Positions 17,477 to 26,092 of a stretch of 53,045 nt of DNA are shown one piece after another. Source of the DNA: Candidatus Poribacteria bacterium (GTDB taxonomy: Bacteria > Poribacteria > WGA-4E > WGA-3G); assembly GCA_022827885.1 (NCBI GenBank), contig JAJEIP010000045.1, forward strand, positions 1-53,045, written 5' to 3'. Every line of letters starts with the position of its first letter. Position 1 is the first letter of the stretch. The notes beneath the pieces were generated by a model. It saw only the letters and a program-made list of their open reading frames with translations, made no database searches and was not told where the DNA came from. Made by a program: the position numbers and the translations under genes.

Positions 17477-17731
17477 TTAGCGAAAATAGTCGAGAACAGT
17501 AGAGAAAAACAATAAAACGCCAACTATAACAACAACTACCCAAGAAGTCGGTATGCGTCGTTGGTACAATTGAGAGGGTAATTTGCCTTTAAAAAGGGTT
17601 GAAAGAGCTGGAACAGATAATAGGACGAAGATTGCGACTGCGTCGATAATATTTGCCGATAGAACCTTATCTATTGCCAAGACTATCGCACCTATCACAG
17701 CGAGGATACAAACAATATGGTGCCCTTTCAT
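17477..17731 (-). CDS. small two- or three-helix membrane protein, unknown
   Basis: 84 aa with hydrophobic stretches 'IVCILAVIGAIVLAI', 'IIDAVAIFVLLSVPAL' and 'WVVVVIVGVLLFFSTVL'. The basic loop 'KGKLPSQLYQRRIP' is probably cytoplasmic. The family is not recognised. A GGAGCG motif lies before the ATG. It ends 29 bp before the pyrD start on the same strand, so the two may be co-transcribed. Confidence 0.6.
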   Translation of the reverse strand: MKGHHIVCILAVIGAIVLAIDKVLSANIIDAVAIFVLLSVPALSTLFKGKLPSQLYQRRIPTSWVVVVIVGVLLFFSTVLDYFR

Positions 17732-17862
17732 AGGACGCGCTCCTACAGACGATATGTTTTTGAAGTATGTTAAAAATTCACCCTTTCAATTCAGTAGGAA
17801 AAGTGTAACACCAATATATTTCAGAAGTCAAGGAAATTTTCGTACGCACTTAGCGAGAGATG

Positions 17863-19872
17863 TTACCAACTCAGATAGACGACGCGAAAATCGAAAATCA
17901 ATCCCAGAATGCTAATGATGGATGCAACGATCACGTCCCCGATAACCAAGCCGATGAAAAACGGAATAGAACGTCTATATAAGCGAACACCGCCTGTTGA
18001 AAGCAGGATCCGTTTCACAATCCAGCTGATGAGGAGCGGAAACCAGAGTCCTGTGAAAGTCCACCAACTTGAAACCACGTAGCCGACGGGGTGTAGGGGC
18101 CACTGAACGAATCGCCATCGCAGGAGCAAAAGACTGACGGCGAAAGCGAATCCACCCGTGGTATAAAGCATGCCGCTGATGCTCGTTTCGCTCGGATTGT
18201 AGAGCCATCCCGCCAGCCTGTTGAAAGCGGCGCGGGCATACCACGAACGTGCTTGTTCTAAGCCGACTTCGTAGGAGAGATGCAGGTGTCCCCATGCGGC
18301 GGAGAGCGCACCTACAAAAATCGCGATTGCCAATACCCACAGCAGCTGGGTCGGGTTGAAACGGGTTTGATGTGCGAGTTTCAAGCCCTCCAGTTGGTGC
18401 GGCATCGGGTGTGCGCGATAGGATAGATGATTCAGCCAGAAAAAGAGCGACATCACCGAGAGATTCCGATTCCCGATGCGCCGTGTACCGAGGGCATCTG
18501 TCAGGAGCAAGTCTGGGCCGGCGTTGTAAAGGTCGTGTGCCGGCGGTCCCAATTCGGCACGAATGCGGGTGATCGTTATAGACATTGCAAAATAGAGGAC
18601 GAAAAATAGACCCGCAAACCAGAGCGACATCCCCGCCTTGAGACAGAATCCCATAATCAAAATAAATCCGACAAGCACGCCGATACCGGCTGTCCTGTAG
18701 CGTAACGCCTCACCTTCGTCACTGGTCCTGCCTGTGTAACGTTGGGTTTCACTGCGTTCAACCCAACCTACAATAGTTTGCAGCACTACCTTAACATGGG
18801 CGCGTCCCATCCATAATGTCCAGAGGAAGAGGGCTATCCATACACCTCGGATTTGCGCCATTTCCCTCGGAAATCCGATGGCACTTCGCCAACCGAACAT
18901 CTCACCGACGATCCGTTGGAAGTGCCAAAACAGATGGAAGAACCAGCAAGAAAACCCTAAATCCAGTGGAATCAGGAAACCTACGCCAATCGCAAACGGG
19001 AAAAAACTGATACGGAAACCCGGGTTGTTCATCGCGCTCCACGGCTTATCGGGGAGGCGGAAGCCGCGATACAACGGAATTGTAGGGAAAGCAGGATCGA
19101 TTTGGTGTAAACTATAGAGGAGGTTCAGGAGCGCAGCGATGCATAAGCCAACAACCATCATCCGTTTATTAAAAAATAGATGAGATGTCATTCGCAGCGA
19201 GTTTCCTACGTTTGAAGCTGCACGTGTGATTTCGTAAGGCAGTTGTGCGATCGGATAGGTGAGTCGTTCATGTTCCTGCCACTGCTTGCGCAAAAGCACG
19301 TTGAGGCAGAGCATTGTCACCCCGATGACCAGGCAGAACCCCACCCATATCAGTGTTGGTAGCAGCCATGCCTCTATGTGTGTCTGAAGATAGAATGTGG
19401 ATTCGCCTTTGTAGAACCCCTGCAGGACCTCTTGTTTTCCGACGACGAGCCATTCGGGGAGGTGTTGATGGAAGAGGTATGCCCATTCGTTTTCGGTTGT
19501 TGCGTACCAGAAACCGTTACCCATCAACGGGACTAGGACTTGTAGCATATCGCGACCTGCGAAAACGGAGGCTTGGCACAGCATCGCATAGATGGTTAAC
19601 AATTCACTCTGTGTAAACGCCAGTGTGGGGCGTAAACGCCGCAGGACCGCGCTGAATCCGATAAGAACAAGCAACGTAAATAGAACATTAAAGAGTAATG
19701 CCAAACTCGTAGGTCGGTTGGAATCCCAGATGTAACTGAGATGTAGAACCCAGTAGCTATTAAAGGGGATGAGAAGGATACCGATCAGCGTTGCGCGTAG
19801 CGTAATAGGACTGTTTGATGTTTTAACGATTGAATCCGGGCTGCTGCGTCCGTTGTCCTTGCGGTATTCCAA
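17863..19872 (-). CDS. polytopic membrane protein (DUF6785/DUF6784-like)
   Basis: 669 aa with about a dozen transmembrane helices. I recognise the general form of the DUF6785/DUF6784 proteins of Planctomycetes and Poribacteria, distantly reminiscent of oligopeptide transporters: 'QSELLTIYAMLCQASVFAGRD', 'ERLTYPIAQLPYEI' and 'RAELGPPAHDLYNAGPDLLL'. The function is unknown. Translation appears to start at TTG 19872, with GAGAGG upstream and no other early start. Odd feature: the loop near residues 365-385 is encoded by a palindromic repeat (18741-18767) read in frame as 'VGWVERSETQ'. The small gene at 19923 is divergent. Confidence 0.8.
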   Translation of the reverse strand: MEYRKDNGRSSPDSIVKTSNSPITLRATLIGILLIPFNSYWVLHLSYIWDSNRPTSLALLFNVLFTLLVLIGFSAVLRRLRPTLAFTQSELLTIYAMLCQASVFAGRDMLQVLVPLMGNGFWYATTENEWAYLFHQHLPEWLVVGKQEVLQGFYKGESTFYLQTHIEAWLLPTLIWVGFCLVIGVTMLCLNVLLRKQWQEHERLTYPIAQLPYEITRAASNVGNSLRMTSHLFFNKRMMVVGLCIAALLNLLYSLHQIDPAFPTIPLYRGFRLPDKPWSAMNNPGFRISFFPFAIGVGFLIPLDLGFSCWFFHLFWHFQRIVGEMFGWRSAIGFPREMAQIRGVWIALFLWTLWMGRAHVKVVLQTIVGWVERSETQRYTGRTSDEGEALRYRTAGIGVLVGFILIMGFCLKAGMSLWFAGLFFVLYFAMSITITRIRAELGPPAHDLYNAGPDLLLTDALGTRRIGNRNLSVMSLFFWLNHLSYRAHPMPHQLEGLKLAHQTRFNPTQLLWVLAIAIFVGALSAAWGHLHLSYEVGLEQARSWYARAAFNRLAGWLYNPSETSISGMLYTTGGFAFAVSLLLLRWRFVQWPLHPVGYVVSSWWTFTGLWFPLLISWIVKRILLSTGGVRLYRRSIPFFIGLVIGDVIVASIISILGLIFDFRVVYLSW
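18741..18767. repeat. REP-like palindrome inside a coding sequence
   Basis: GTTGGGTT and AACCCAAC flank an 11-nt loop. The sequence belongs to a widespread bacterial intergenic repeat type (GTTGGGTTTC...AACCCAACC). Here it lies inside the 669-aa membrane protein gene and is translated without a frameshift. Confidence 0.6.
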
Positions 19873-19922
19873 TTGTGAAGAAACCTCTCATAACCTAAAG
19901 CAGATGAAGGAGATAACCAGAG

Positions 19923-20144
19923 ATGGTAATGGTGATAATATTTAGTCTCGTTGTTATAATTATGATCTGTGGGGGTGTGCTGCTTGCACGCTTGGCAACG
20001 GTTGCCAAATCTAAGAGGTCGTGGATATGGGGATTTTTCATTCTCATCGTGCTTATCTGCGTGCCACTTTTTCTATTGGGTCTCGGCGTGTGGTTTCTCC
20101 ACTTTCGTGGAATATCGTCGGGACAATTTAGTCCATTTGGTTAA
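19923..20144 (+). CDS. small membrane protein, unknown
   Basis: 73 aa with two hydrophobic helices ('VIIFSLVVIIMICGGVLLA' and 'IWGFFILIVLICVPLFLLG') joined by a basic loop 'TVAKSKRSW'. AAGGAGA lies at a good distance before the ATG. The family is not recognised. It starts 50 bp from, and divergent to, the 669-aa membrane gene, and converges on the M50 peptidase gene. Confidence 0.65.
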   Translation: MVMVIIFSLVVIIMICGGVLLARLATVAKSKRSWIWGFFILIVLICVPLFLLGLGVWFLHFRGISSGQFSPFG

Positions 20145-20159
20145 TAGCGTGTTGCAAAA

Positions 20160-20852
20160 TCAGAGGTCTTCCGCCGCAGATATTTCTGCTTGGGCAACTG
20201 GCGTTTTGCCTGCCAGATACAGAAACCATAGCGTAAGTGCGATTGCAATGAGAATCCACAGGACCCCCCAAACCTCAGTTGGAATACCTGTGATCTCCGA
20301 GAGCATTCGGGCATCCGAACGGAGGTTCGATCTGTCCAGAACATCGCTTTTAATGTCAAGAATCGCGTAGAGACAGCTCGTCACACCGATAATACGGAGA
20401 ACCCAATCGTTGAACGCTTCTGGGAGATAGAAACCGATGGCAACCAGCGCGATGCCAAAACCGATGCCGAACAGATACGTAAACGTGCTCTCCCCGTAGC
20501 CGATGGAGATAGCCACCATACCGATGCCGATAAGGATACTAATCACTTTATCGAAGTTAGTTCTCGCTGCCAAGAGTAAGATGAGTCCACCCCACAGCAG
20601 ACTGCCAAGATACCCCGCGGTCAACGTCAAGAACCGCGAGCCGCCTTGTGTCAGGGCGTGCCCGCCCTGCTGCGGGTTAATCTGAATCTCTACAATGCGA
20701 CCTCCGGTTGCGACCGCCGCGAGTCCGTGGCTCACTTCATGCATAAAGACGACAAAGATTTTGAGGGGATACACAAACAGGGTATTCCATAAAAACACAA
20801 TGCCAATGAAAATCAGGAGTAGCGCAATGTAACGTTTAAAAATTGATACCAT
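20160..20852 (-). CDS. M50-type membrane metallopeptidase
   Basis: 230 aa with about six transmembrane segments. The zinc-binding HExxH sits in the first third ('VFMHEVSHGLAAVATGG'), preceded by the hydrophobic 'LLLIFIGIVFLWNTLF'. This is the arrangement of small M50B-like peptidases (PF13398-type). The later 'FGIGFGIALVAIGFYLPE' region is helical. A second metal-ligand Asp motif (NxxPxxxxDG) is not obvious, so activity is uncertain. The substrate is unknown. Confidence 0.8.
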   Translation of the reverse strand: MVSIFKRYIALLLIFIGIVFLWNTLFVYPLKIFVVFMHEVSHGLAAVATGGRIVEIQINPQQGGHALTQGGSRFLTLTAGYLGSLLWGGLILLLAARTNFDKVISILIGIGMVAISIGYGESTFTYLFGIGFGIALVAIGFYLPEAFNDWVLRIIGVTSCLYAILDIKSDVLDRSNLRSDARMLSEITGIPTEVWGVLWILIAIALTLWFLYLAGKTPVAQAEISAAEDL

Positions 20853-20971
20853 AGAATCCTTTAAATTGCTTGCTTTTTACGGCAGAATCTGATATAGTAT
20901 ACCATAACATGCTCAAAATATACAATTCTAAAGGTAAGGGACACACTTTCAAAGCGTGCCTGTAAAAATAA

Positions 20972-22057
20972 ATGAATACATTCGGTCATCTTTTTCGGAT
21001 TACAACCTGGGGCGAATCCCACGGCGGAGCTGTCGGCGTTGTCGTTGACGGGTGTCCACCGCAGATCGACCTGGATATATCCACAATACAATTTGAACTG
21101 GATCGGCGGAGACCGGGGCAAAGTCGACTCACGACACCGCGTCAGGAGAGCGATGTCGTTGAGATACTTTCGGGTGTCTTTGAGGGAAAGACGCTCGGAA
21201 CGCCTATCTCCATGCTGGTGTGGAATAAAGACGCGCGTCCGTCAGCCTACGAACACCTGAAAGACCTTTACAGACCCTCACATGCCGATTTTACATATCA
21301 AGAGAAGTACGGTATCCGAAACTGGCAAGGTGGCGGTAGAGCGAGTGCACGGGAAACCATCGGACGTGTCGCGGCGGGAGCAATTGCGAAGCAAGTTTTG
21401 CGCGAAATGTCTGGAACTGAAACGCTCGCTTATGTCAAACAGATTCATACCTTGGAAGCCGAAGTCGATGCAGACATGGTGACACTTGAAGAGATAGAAG
21501 CGAGTCCTGTCCGGTGTCCCGACCCTATTGTCGGTCCGAAAATGGCGGAACGCATCGATCAGGCGCGACGGGATCTCGACTCCCTGGGGGGTATTATCGA
21601 ATCGGTTGCGCGTAATGTTCCTGTCGGACTCGGCGAACCGGTGTTCGATAAACTCAAAGCGGATTTGGCGAAAGCAATGATGTCGCTCCCCGCAACGATG
21701 GGGTTCCAAATCGGCTCCGGCTTTGGCGGTGTTACGATGACGGGGTCTGAACATAACGATCCGTTTTATCTGGAAAAGGACGACCAAACGGCGCGCATTC
21801 GGACGCGGACAAATAATTCCGGCGGCACACAAGGCGGTATTTCAAACGGCGAAAATATTCTGTTCCAAGTCGCTTTCAAACCGACAGCGACAATCGGTAA
21901 ACCGCAACAGACCGTTGATATGCACGGGAGTGAGGTGACGTTAGAAGCAAGCGGACGACACGATCCCTGTGTTTTAGTGCGAGCCCCCGCTATTGTCGAA
22001 GCGATGGCAGCACTTGTTCTCACGGATCATCTACTCCGGCATCGTTCCAGATCTTAA
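20972..22057 (+). CDS. aroC: chorismate synthase
   Basis: 361 aa, the normal length. All signatures are present: '[20 protein letters not shown]' at the N-terminus, '[17 protein letters not shown]', '[20 protein letters not shown]' followed by '[20 protein letters not shown]', '[14 protein letters not shown]', '[16 protein letters not shown]' and '[12 protein letters not shown]'. It converts EPSP to chorismate with reduced FMN in the shikimate pathway. The gene stands alone; no other aro gene is in the window. A TTTTCGCC/GGCGAAAA stem (22104-22130) lies just after it, without a U-run. Confidence 0.96.
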   Translation: MNTFGHLFRITTWGESHGGAVGVVVDGCPPQIDLDISTIQFELDRRRPGQSRLTTPRQESDVVEILSGVFEGKTLGTPISMLVWNKDARPSAYEHLKDLYRPSHADFTYQEKYGIRNWQGGGRASARETIGRVAAGAIAKQVLREMSGTETLAYVKQIHTLEAEVDADMVTLEEIEASPVRCPDPIVGPKMAERIDQARRDLDSLGGIIESVARNVPVGLGEPVFDKLKADLAKAMMSLPATMGFQIGSGFGGVTMTGSEHNDPFYLEKDDQTARIRTRTNNSGGTQGGISNGENILFQVAFKPTATIGKPQQTVDMHGSEVTLEASGRHDPCVLVRAPAIVEAMAALVLTDHLLRHRSRS

Positions 22058-22157
22058 TAGCCAAAGGTTTCCAATAGTTCCATAACGATTGATATGGTTG
22101 GTATTTTCGCCTATTTTTTATTGGCGAAAACTTACTCTTCTGATGAGGATCAGAATA

Positions 22158-22655
22158 ATGGCTACAGGATCGGAAATCAAAGATATCGTACCTGACGAAG
22201 CGTTGGAGGTCTGTGCTCGACAGATAATTGTGGGTTACTTTCATGAGATGCTGTCCTATAAAGAGGGTGCCAAAGAGGGAACTGATATCGGATTTGTCCA
22301 TGATATGCGTGTCACCTCGCGTCGGTTACGAGCCGCGATGGACAATTTCGCTGACTGTTTTCCAAAGAGACCGTTCAAAAAACATTACAAAAAGGTAAAG
22401 GCAATAACCCGAACCATGGGAGCCGTGCGGGATCTGGATGTCCTTATCGTTCGTTTTGAAAACGAATTGGTGAATCTGACAGAAGGAGAGCGGTCGGACA
22501 TCCGAGAGGTGATTGAGCATCTACAGCGGAAACGGAAAGACGCACGAGAACCGATGCTGATGCTCTTTGAAGAACTCGAAGAAACCGGTTTTGAGACCGA
22601 GTTTTTGGAATTTTTTACAGGTTGCCAATCCACCTCACTGAACCGCAAGGTATAA
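22158..22655 (+). CDS. CHAD domain protein, N-terminal half
   Basis: 165 aa from the ATG at 22158 (TGAGGAT upstream). It contains the first of the two helical repeats of a CHAD domain: 'VHDMRVTSRRLRAAMDNF' and 'AITRTMGAVRDLDVLIVRFE', then a charged helix to 'ETEFLEFF'. The last residues (about 'GCQSTSLNRKV') are encoded by a copy of the dispersed leader element, so the native protein was cut here. The second half follows in another frame at 22663. CHAD domains bind polyphosphate-type polyanions. The two halves may still assemble. Confidence 0.8.
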   Translation: MATGSEIKDIVPDEALEVCARQIIVGYFHEMLSYKEGAKEGTDIGFVHDMRVTSRRLRAAMDNFADCFPKRPFKKHYKKVKAITRTMGAVRDLDVLIVRFENELVNLTEGERSDIREVIEHLQRKRKDAREPMLMLFEELEETGFETEFLEFFTGCQSTSLNRKV

Positions 22656-22662
22656 TTAAGAA
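22620..22662 (+). repeat. leader element copy C, inside a CHAD gene
   Basis: GCCAATCCACCTCACTGAAC then CGCAAGGTATAATTAAGAA, followed directly by ATG at 22663. It matches copies G and B but lacks the upstream GGCGG arm. It supplies the stop region of the first CHAD half and the ribosome site and ATG of the second. Confidence 0.7.
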
Positions 22663-23157
22663 ATGGCAAAGGCGCACAAGATCATCGGCGTTGCACCCGA
22701 GCGGAGTTATCAGGAGAACGCACGCATCATTCTCCCACAAAGGCTTGAAGAGGTGTATACGTGGGAACCGTTCATTCGAGACGAGACGAAGCGTGAAGAA
22801 CTCCACAATATGCGAATCTCCATTAAACGCCTCCGGTATACGATGGAACTTTTTCGCGTAGTTTATGGATTACCGACTGCTGACAGTCGGTACGCTGAGT
22901 TTCTCGCCGTTATTGTTGATTTACAAGAGATACTCGGTGATATTCACGACGCTGATGTTGTCTTGGAGGTCTTAGCGGATTATACGTCTCAATCCGGAAA
23001 CCGGAAAGGACAGGTGGATATCCCATCGGGTGTAGCAACGCTCATCGTTCGGACGCAGGAAACCCGCAAAGCGGATTATGAAACGTTTTTGGAAAAGTGG
23101 GATCAACTCTCCGCCGCAGGTTTCAAACAGGAATTGTTATCATTTTTACTATCATAG
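22663..23157 (+). CDS. CHAD domain protein, C-terminal half
   Basis: 164 aa carrying the second CHAD repeat: 'LHNMRISIKRLRYTMELF', 'FLAVIVDLQEILGDIHDADV' and the terminal helix 'FLEKWDQLSAAGFKQELL'. The early 'RIILPQRLEEVYTW' belongs to the linker of a complete CHAD domain. The frame is shifted by one relative to the first half. The only ribosome site is the AAGG of the leader element. Together the two ORFs make one full-length CHAD domain. Confidence 0.8.
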   Translation: MAKAHKIIGVAPERSYQENARIILPQRLEEVYTWEPFIRDETKREELHNMRISIKRLRYTMELFRVVYGLPTADSRYAEFLAVIVDLQEILGDIHDADVVLEVLADYTSQSGNRKGQVDIPSGVATLIVRTQETRKADYETFLEKWDQLSAAGFKQELLSFLLS

Positions 23158-23161
23158 AAAA

Positions 23162-23228
23162 ACCAAACACGCAAGCCCGTAACATTGTCCCGCAGGTCTC
23201 TGCTATAGACTTGCGCCAAGAGGGCGGA
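23162..23228 (+). repeat. hairpin repeat, copy 1
   Basis: Contains GCCCGTAACATTGTCCCGCA and a stem GCAGGTCT/AGACTTGC (23192-23199 with 23207-23214), then GAGGGCGGAT. The same unit occurs at 34135-34198 with a differently based stem. Both lie immediately upstream of a leader element copy. Confidence 0.55.
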
Positions 23229-23247
23229 TCTACGCAAGGGCATATTA

Positions 23248-23292
23248 CGTACCAAACCCGCCTCAACGAACCCCAAGGAGGGTTAAAAAATT
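23248..23292 (+). repeat. leader element copy E (before the ROK gene)
   Basis: CGTACCAAACCCGCCTCAAC then GAACCCCAAGGAGGGTTAAA ending 2 bp before the ATG at 23293. The usual CCGCAAGGAA is CCCCAAGGAGGG here, a stronger ribosome site. Confidence 0.6.
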
Positions 23293-24267
23293 ATGAGTTC
23301 TAATGTTATCGGTGTGGATATGGGGGGCACCAAGATTCTGTCTGCTGTCATTGATGCAGAAGGGAATATCTTAGCCACGGCCAAAGTCCCAACGAAAGCG
23401 GACAAAGGCGCGTCCGAAGTGATTGATCGGATCGCAGGTTCCGTCCAGAAAGCGATTGACAAATCAGGCGTTGCCGCCGATTCAATTCAAGCGATCGGCA
23501 TTGGTGCCCCGGGCCCGCTTGACCCCGCAACAGGCGTTGTCATTTTCGCACCGAATCTCGGCTGGCGGGACGTTCCACTGAAGACAGAGTTAGAAACACG
23601 CACTGGCTTCCCAACTTTTGTTGACAATGATGTGAACGTCGGAACGCTCGGTGAACACGTGTTTGGTGCGGGGCAAGGTGTTCAGAATGTCGTTGGGATT
23701 TTTGTAGGCACGGGTATTGGCGGTGGCATCATTCTAAACGGCGAATTGTTCCATGGCGCGAGTAAGACAGCCGGTGAAATCGGACATATCATCGTCAAAG
23801 CGGGCGGACCTCGCTGTGGCTGCGGTACGCGTGGCTGTTTGGAAGCAATCGCCAGCCGCACGGCGATGACCAAGCAATTCCGAAAGGCTATTCTAAAAAA
23901 GGGAAAGAAGAGTATAATTTCCGAACTCACCGGCGGTGACCTGAGTGCGATTCGGAGTGGGGTTTTGGCGAAAGCGATCCGCGCAAACGATAAGTTGACC
24001 CTCAAAATTTTTAAAAAAGTAACGAAATATCTTGGTATTGGCATTGGTTCCATTGTAAATTTCTTGAATCCGGAGATGATTGTGTTGGGTGGGGGTGTCG
24101 TTGAAGCATTGGACGATAAATTCTTGGACGATATCCGTACCGCCGCTGAAAAATACGCGCTGCCCAATACGCTGAGCGGGGTTCAAATTGTACCGGCAAA
24201 ACTGGGCGATAATTCCGCTATTCTTGGCGCAGCTGCCTTAGCACGACAGCGATCCGAAACGGCGTAG
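23293..24267 (+). CDS. ROK-family sugar kinase (glucokinase-like)
   Basis: 324 aa. The N-terminal phosphate loop is 'VIGVDMGGTKILSAVID'. The sugar site is 'FAPNLGWRDVPL', then 'TFVDNDVNVGTLGEHVFGAG' with the catalytic Asp in 'VDND'. 'GIFVGTGIGGGIILNGELF' and 'AGEIGHIIV' follow, and the ROK zinc motif is 'CGCGTRGCLEAIASRTA'. The family includes ATP-glucokinase, polyphosphate glucokinase and N-acetylmannosamine kinase. Which one applies is not decidable by eye, although the CHAD genes just upstream make a polyphosphate link conceivable. Cytoplasmic. Confidence 0.88.
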   Translation: MSSNVIGVDMGGTKILSAVIDAEGNILATAKVPTKADKGASEVIDRIAGSVQKAIDKSGVAADSIQAIGIGAPGPLDPATGVVIFAPNLGWRDVPLKTELETRTGFPTFVDNDVNVGTLGEHVFGAGQGVQNVVGIFVGTGIGGGIILNGELFHGASKTAGEIGHIIVKAGGPRCGCGTRGCLEAIASRTAMTKQFRKAILKKGKKSIISELTGGDLSAIRSGVLAKAIRANDKLTLKIFKKVTKYLGIGIGSIVNFLNPEMIVLGGGVVEALDDKFLDDIRTAAEKYALPNTLSGVQIVPAKLGDNSAILGAAALARQRSETA

Positions 24268-24319
24268 CGAAACTGAGACCCGACGGTATCGTTTTATTAA
24301 GTGCGGGGAGGGTAAATCT

Positions 24320-25999
24320 ATGTTAGTTGATGATAACAGAGAAGAACACCGGATGATGATTTTCGGCAACGATAGCCGTCTCGTTCAAGAGCGGTTAATC
24401 GTGGAAAAAGATGCAAAGCGGGATGGAATCTTGGCACAGAAGGTTCACGTGGACTCCTATACCGTCACGCTGTATGTGTTGCTGAAGGATTACGGACTTA
24501 CGCCGGTCTTTCGCATCAAGCCACGCATCCGCTTCCATCGCTCTAACTACGATAACCTCTCTTCGAGTGCACCCCTAAAGTACCGTCTTGATGACATCAT
24601 CCATTTCGCTGAGTTAAAACGCGGCATTGATTTGACAGAAAAGATTGATGATGTCAAACTTGCGGAAATCCTCGGAGACGCACCTGCCCTCAAGGATGTA
24701 ACGGGGGACCCAGCGTTGCATCTCGTCTCACAACGCGATGTTTTCCTTCGAAACCCTCCTTTTAAAACCAAAACCAAGGTTTTTGGAAAGAATGAAGATG
24801 AAGGTGTAGAAGAAGGGGGGATTCAGATTGGAACGTTCCTTGATGCGCTCAATCAACCGAAACAGACTGAGCAGATTTTCAAACGTTTTGCACGCGGAAA
24901 AGAATTTGCCCGTGATTTGCGAGAAGCCTTAGCACCTTATGAAGACTTTGAATTTCAGTTTGGACTCTATTCTCGGTATGAACGGCGAGATTGCATATTA
25001 GCGGATGGAGATGCGGAAACCAGCGGGAACTACAGGGCAACATTCGACCCATGGACAGCACTCGGCTATATCCGAACTGCCGGCGACGCGCAGCAATTCC
25101 AAATTTTAATGCATGAACGCGGCACCCGATGGGAGCATAAAGTTATGTTGGAGCAGTTGGATGCCCCAACGCTTGAACGCCTTGCTACGGAGATCCCTGG
25201 ACTCCGTCGTGAGTACCTGATCGGACGCGTTCTGTCGAAAAGCCAGACGGCTCTGACCCGATTGGCTGAACTTCGCCAATCCCAGCTGAATCTTACAACG
25301 GATTTACATACCGGATATACGCTCCAGTTAGAAGTACCGGTCACGAAGAAGCGGTTTTCTGTCATAGAACATCGTCGAAAGTTGCGAAGTATTTTTAACG
25401 GTGGTGGTGCTTATTGTCTGCATCCGTTGAACGGAGAGTTTGTTGAGAGGCATCATAACATGGCGAAGGGCATCCGAGATGGCATCGTCTGGACGTTGGA
25501 TTCCGTTGAGTTGTTTACGGGACAACCGCCATTAGATGAGCAAAGTGAAGAGTTTCTGATCATCAAAACGCCGCATCAGAACAAATTCGTAGTCCGCTCT
25601 GCTGGGGAACTTCGCGAACGCCTCCCCCAAAACGGGTTTGAAAGGTGTTGGAATGAAGCCGTCGATATCGGTGGGTATACCATCCTCAGTCGAATGACCG
25701 GGAGGGTCTATCTCGTGAGTTACGGACGGAGGAATATCGGTAGCATCCGTGAAGGCAACGTTACCCAGGACGATGTTGCGCATTATCTCTCAATTGAATA
25801 CTTAGGACTGGATCCTAATCGTATTGGAAATTCACGTTTCGGCGTGCCGCTCCATGTTCAGCAGGGTTTCTTTGAAAGAATCTTCAGCAGGCGACCTGTC
25901 CCGCCCATCTTTAGCCAGTTGATGCAAACCGAGGCACAGGTCATCGCAGAAATGAAAACCCTCGCTCGGCACTGTAAAGAGAAACTGGAGATTCCATAA
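24320..25999 (+). CDS. conserved-looking 559-aa protein of unknown function
   Basis: GGGGAGGG lies 6 bp before the ATG. No signal peptide or transmembrane helix. The sequence is rich in charged residues ('RIKPRIRFHRSNYDN', 'VEEGGIQIGTFLDALNQP', 'FEFQFGLYSRYERRD', 'ERHHNMAKGIRDGIVWTLDS'). I do not recognise a domain. The gene follows a ROK kinase and a CHAD pair on the same strand. A CYTH/VTC-like polyphosphate function was considered because of the neighbours, but the ExExK signature was not found. Confidence 0.75.
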   Translation: MLVDDNREEHRMMIFGNDSRLVQERLIVEKDAKRDGILAQKVHVDSYTVTLYVLLKDYGLTPVFRIKPRIRFHRSNYDNLSSSAPLKYRLDDIIHFAELKRGIDLTEKIDDVKLAEILGDAPALKDVTGDPALHLVSQRDVFLRNPPFKTKTKVFGKNEDEGVEEGGIQIGTFLDALNQPKQTEQIFKRFARGKEFARDLREALAPYEDFEFQFGLYSRYERRDCILADGDAETSGNYRATFDPWTALGYIRTAGDAQQFQILMHERGTRWEHKVMLEQLDAPTLERLATEIPGLRREYLIGRVLSKSQTALTRLAELRQSQLNLTTDLHTGYTLQLEVPVTKKRFSVIEHRRKLRSIFNGGGAYCLHPLNGEFVERHHNMAKGIRDGIVWTLDSVELFTGQPPLDEQSEEFLIIKTPHQNKFVVRSAGELRERLPQNGFERCWNEAVDIGGYTILSRMTGRVYLVSYGRRNIGSIREGNVTQDDVAHYLSIEYLGLDPNRIGNSRFGVPLHVQQGFFERIFSRRPVPPIFSQLMQTEAQVIAEMKTLARHCKEKLEIP

Positions 26000-26049
26000 C
26001 ATACTCACCCAACTGTAACGGAGAATGAATATACGAAAAGGCAGTTGAA

Positions 26050-26092
26050 ATGCGAATCCCACATTATCTGAACCGCAAGGAATGTTTAAAAA
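26050..26092 (+). repeat. leader element copy D (before the SDR epimerase)
   Basis: GAATCCCACATTATCTGAAC then CGCAAGGAATGTTTAAAAA directly before the ATG at 26093. Upstream, 26024-26047 contains AATGAATATACGAAAAGGCA, a degenerate version of the GCGGATATAMGAAAGG block seen in other copies. Confidence 0.65.
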
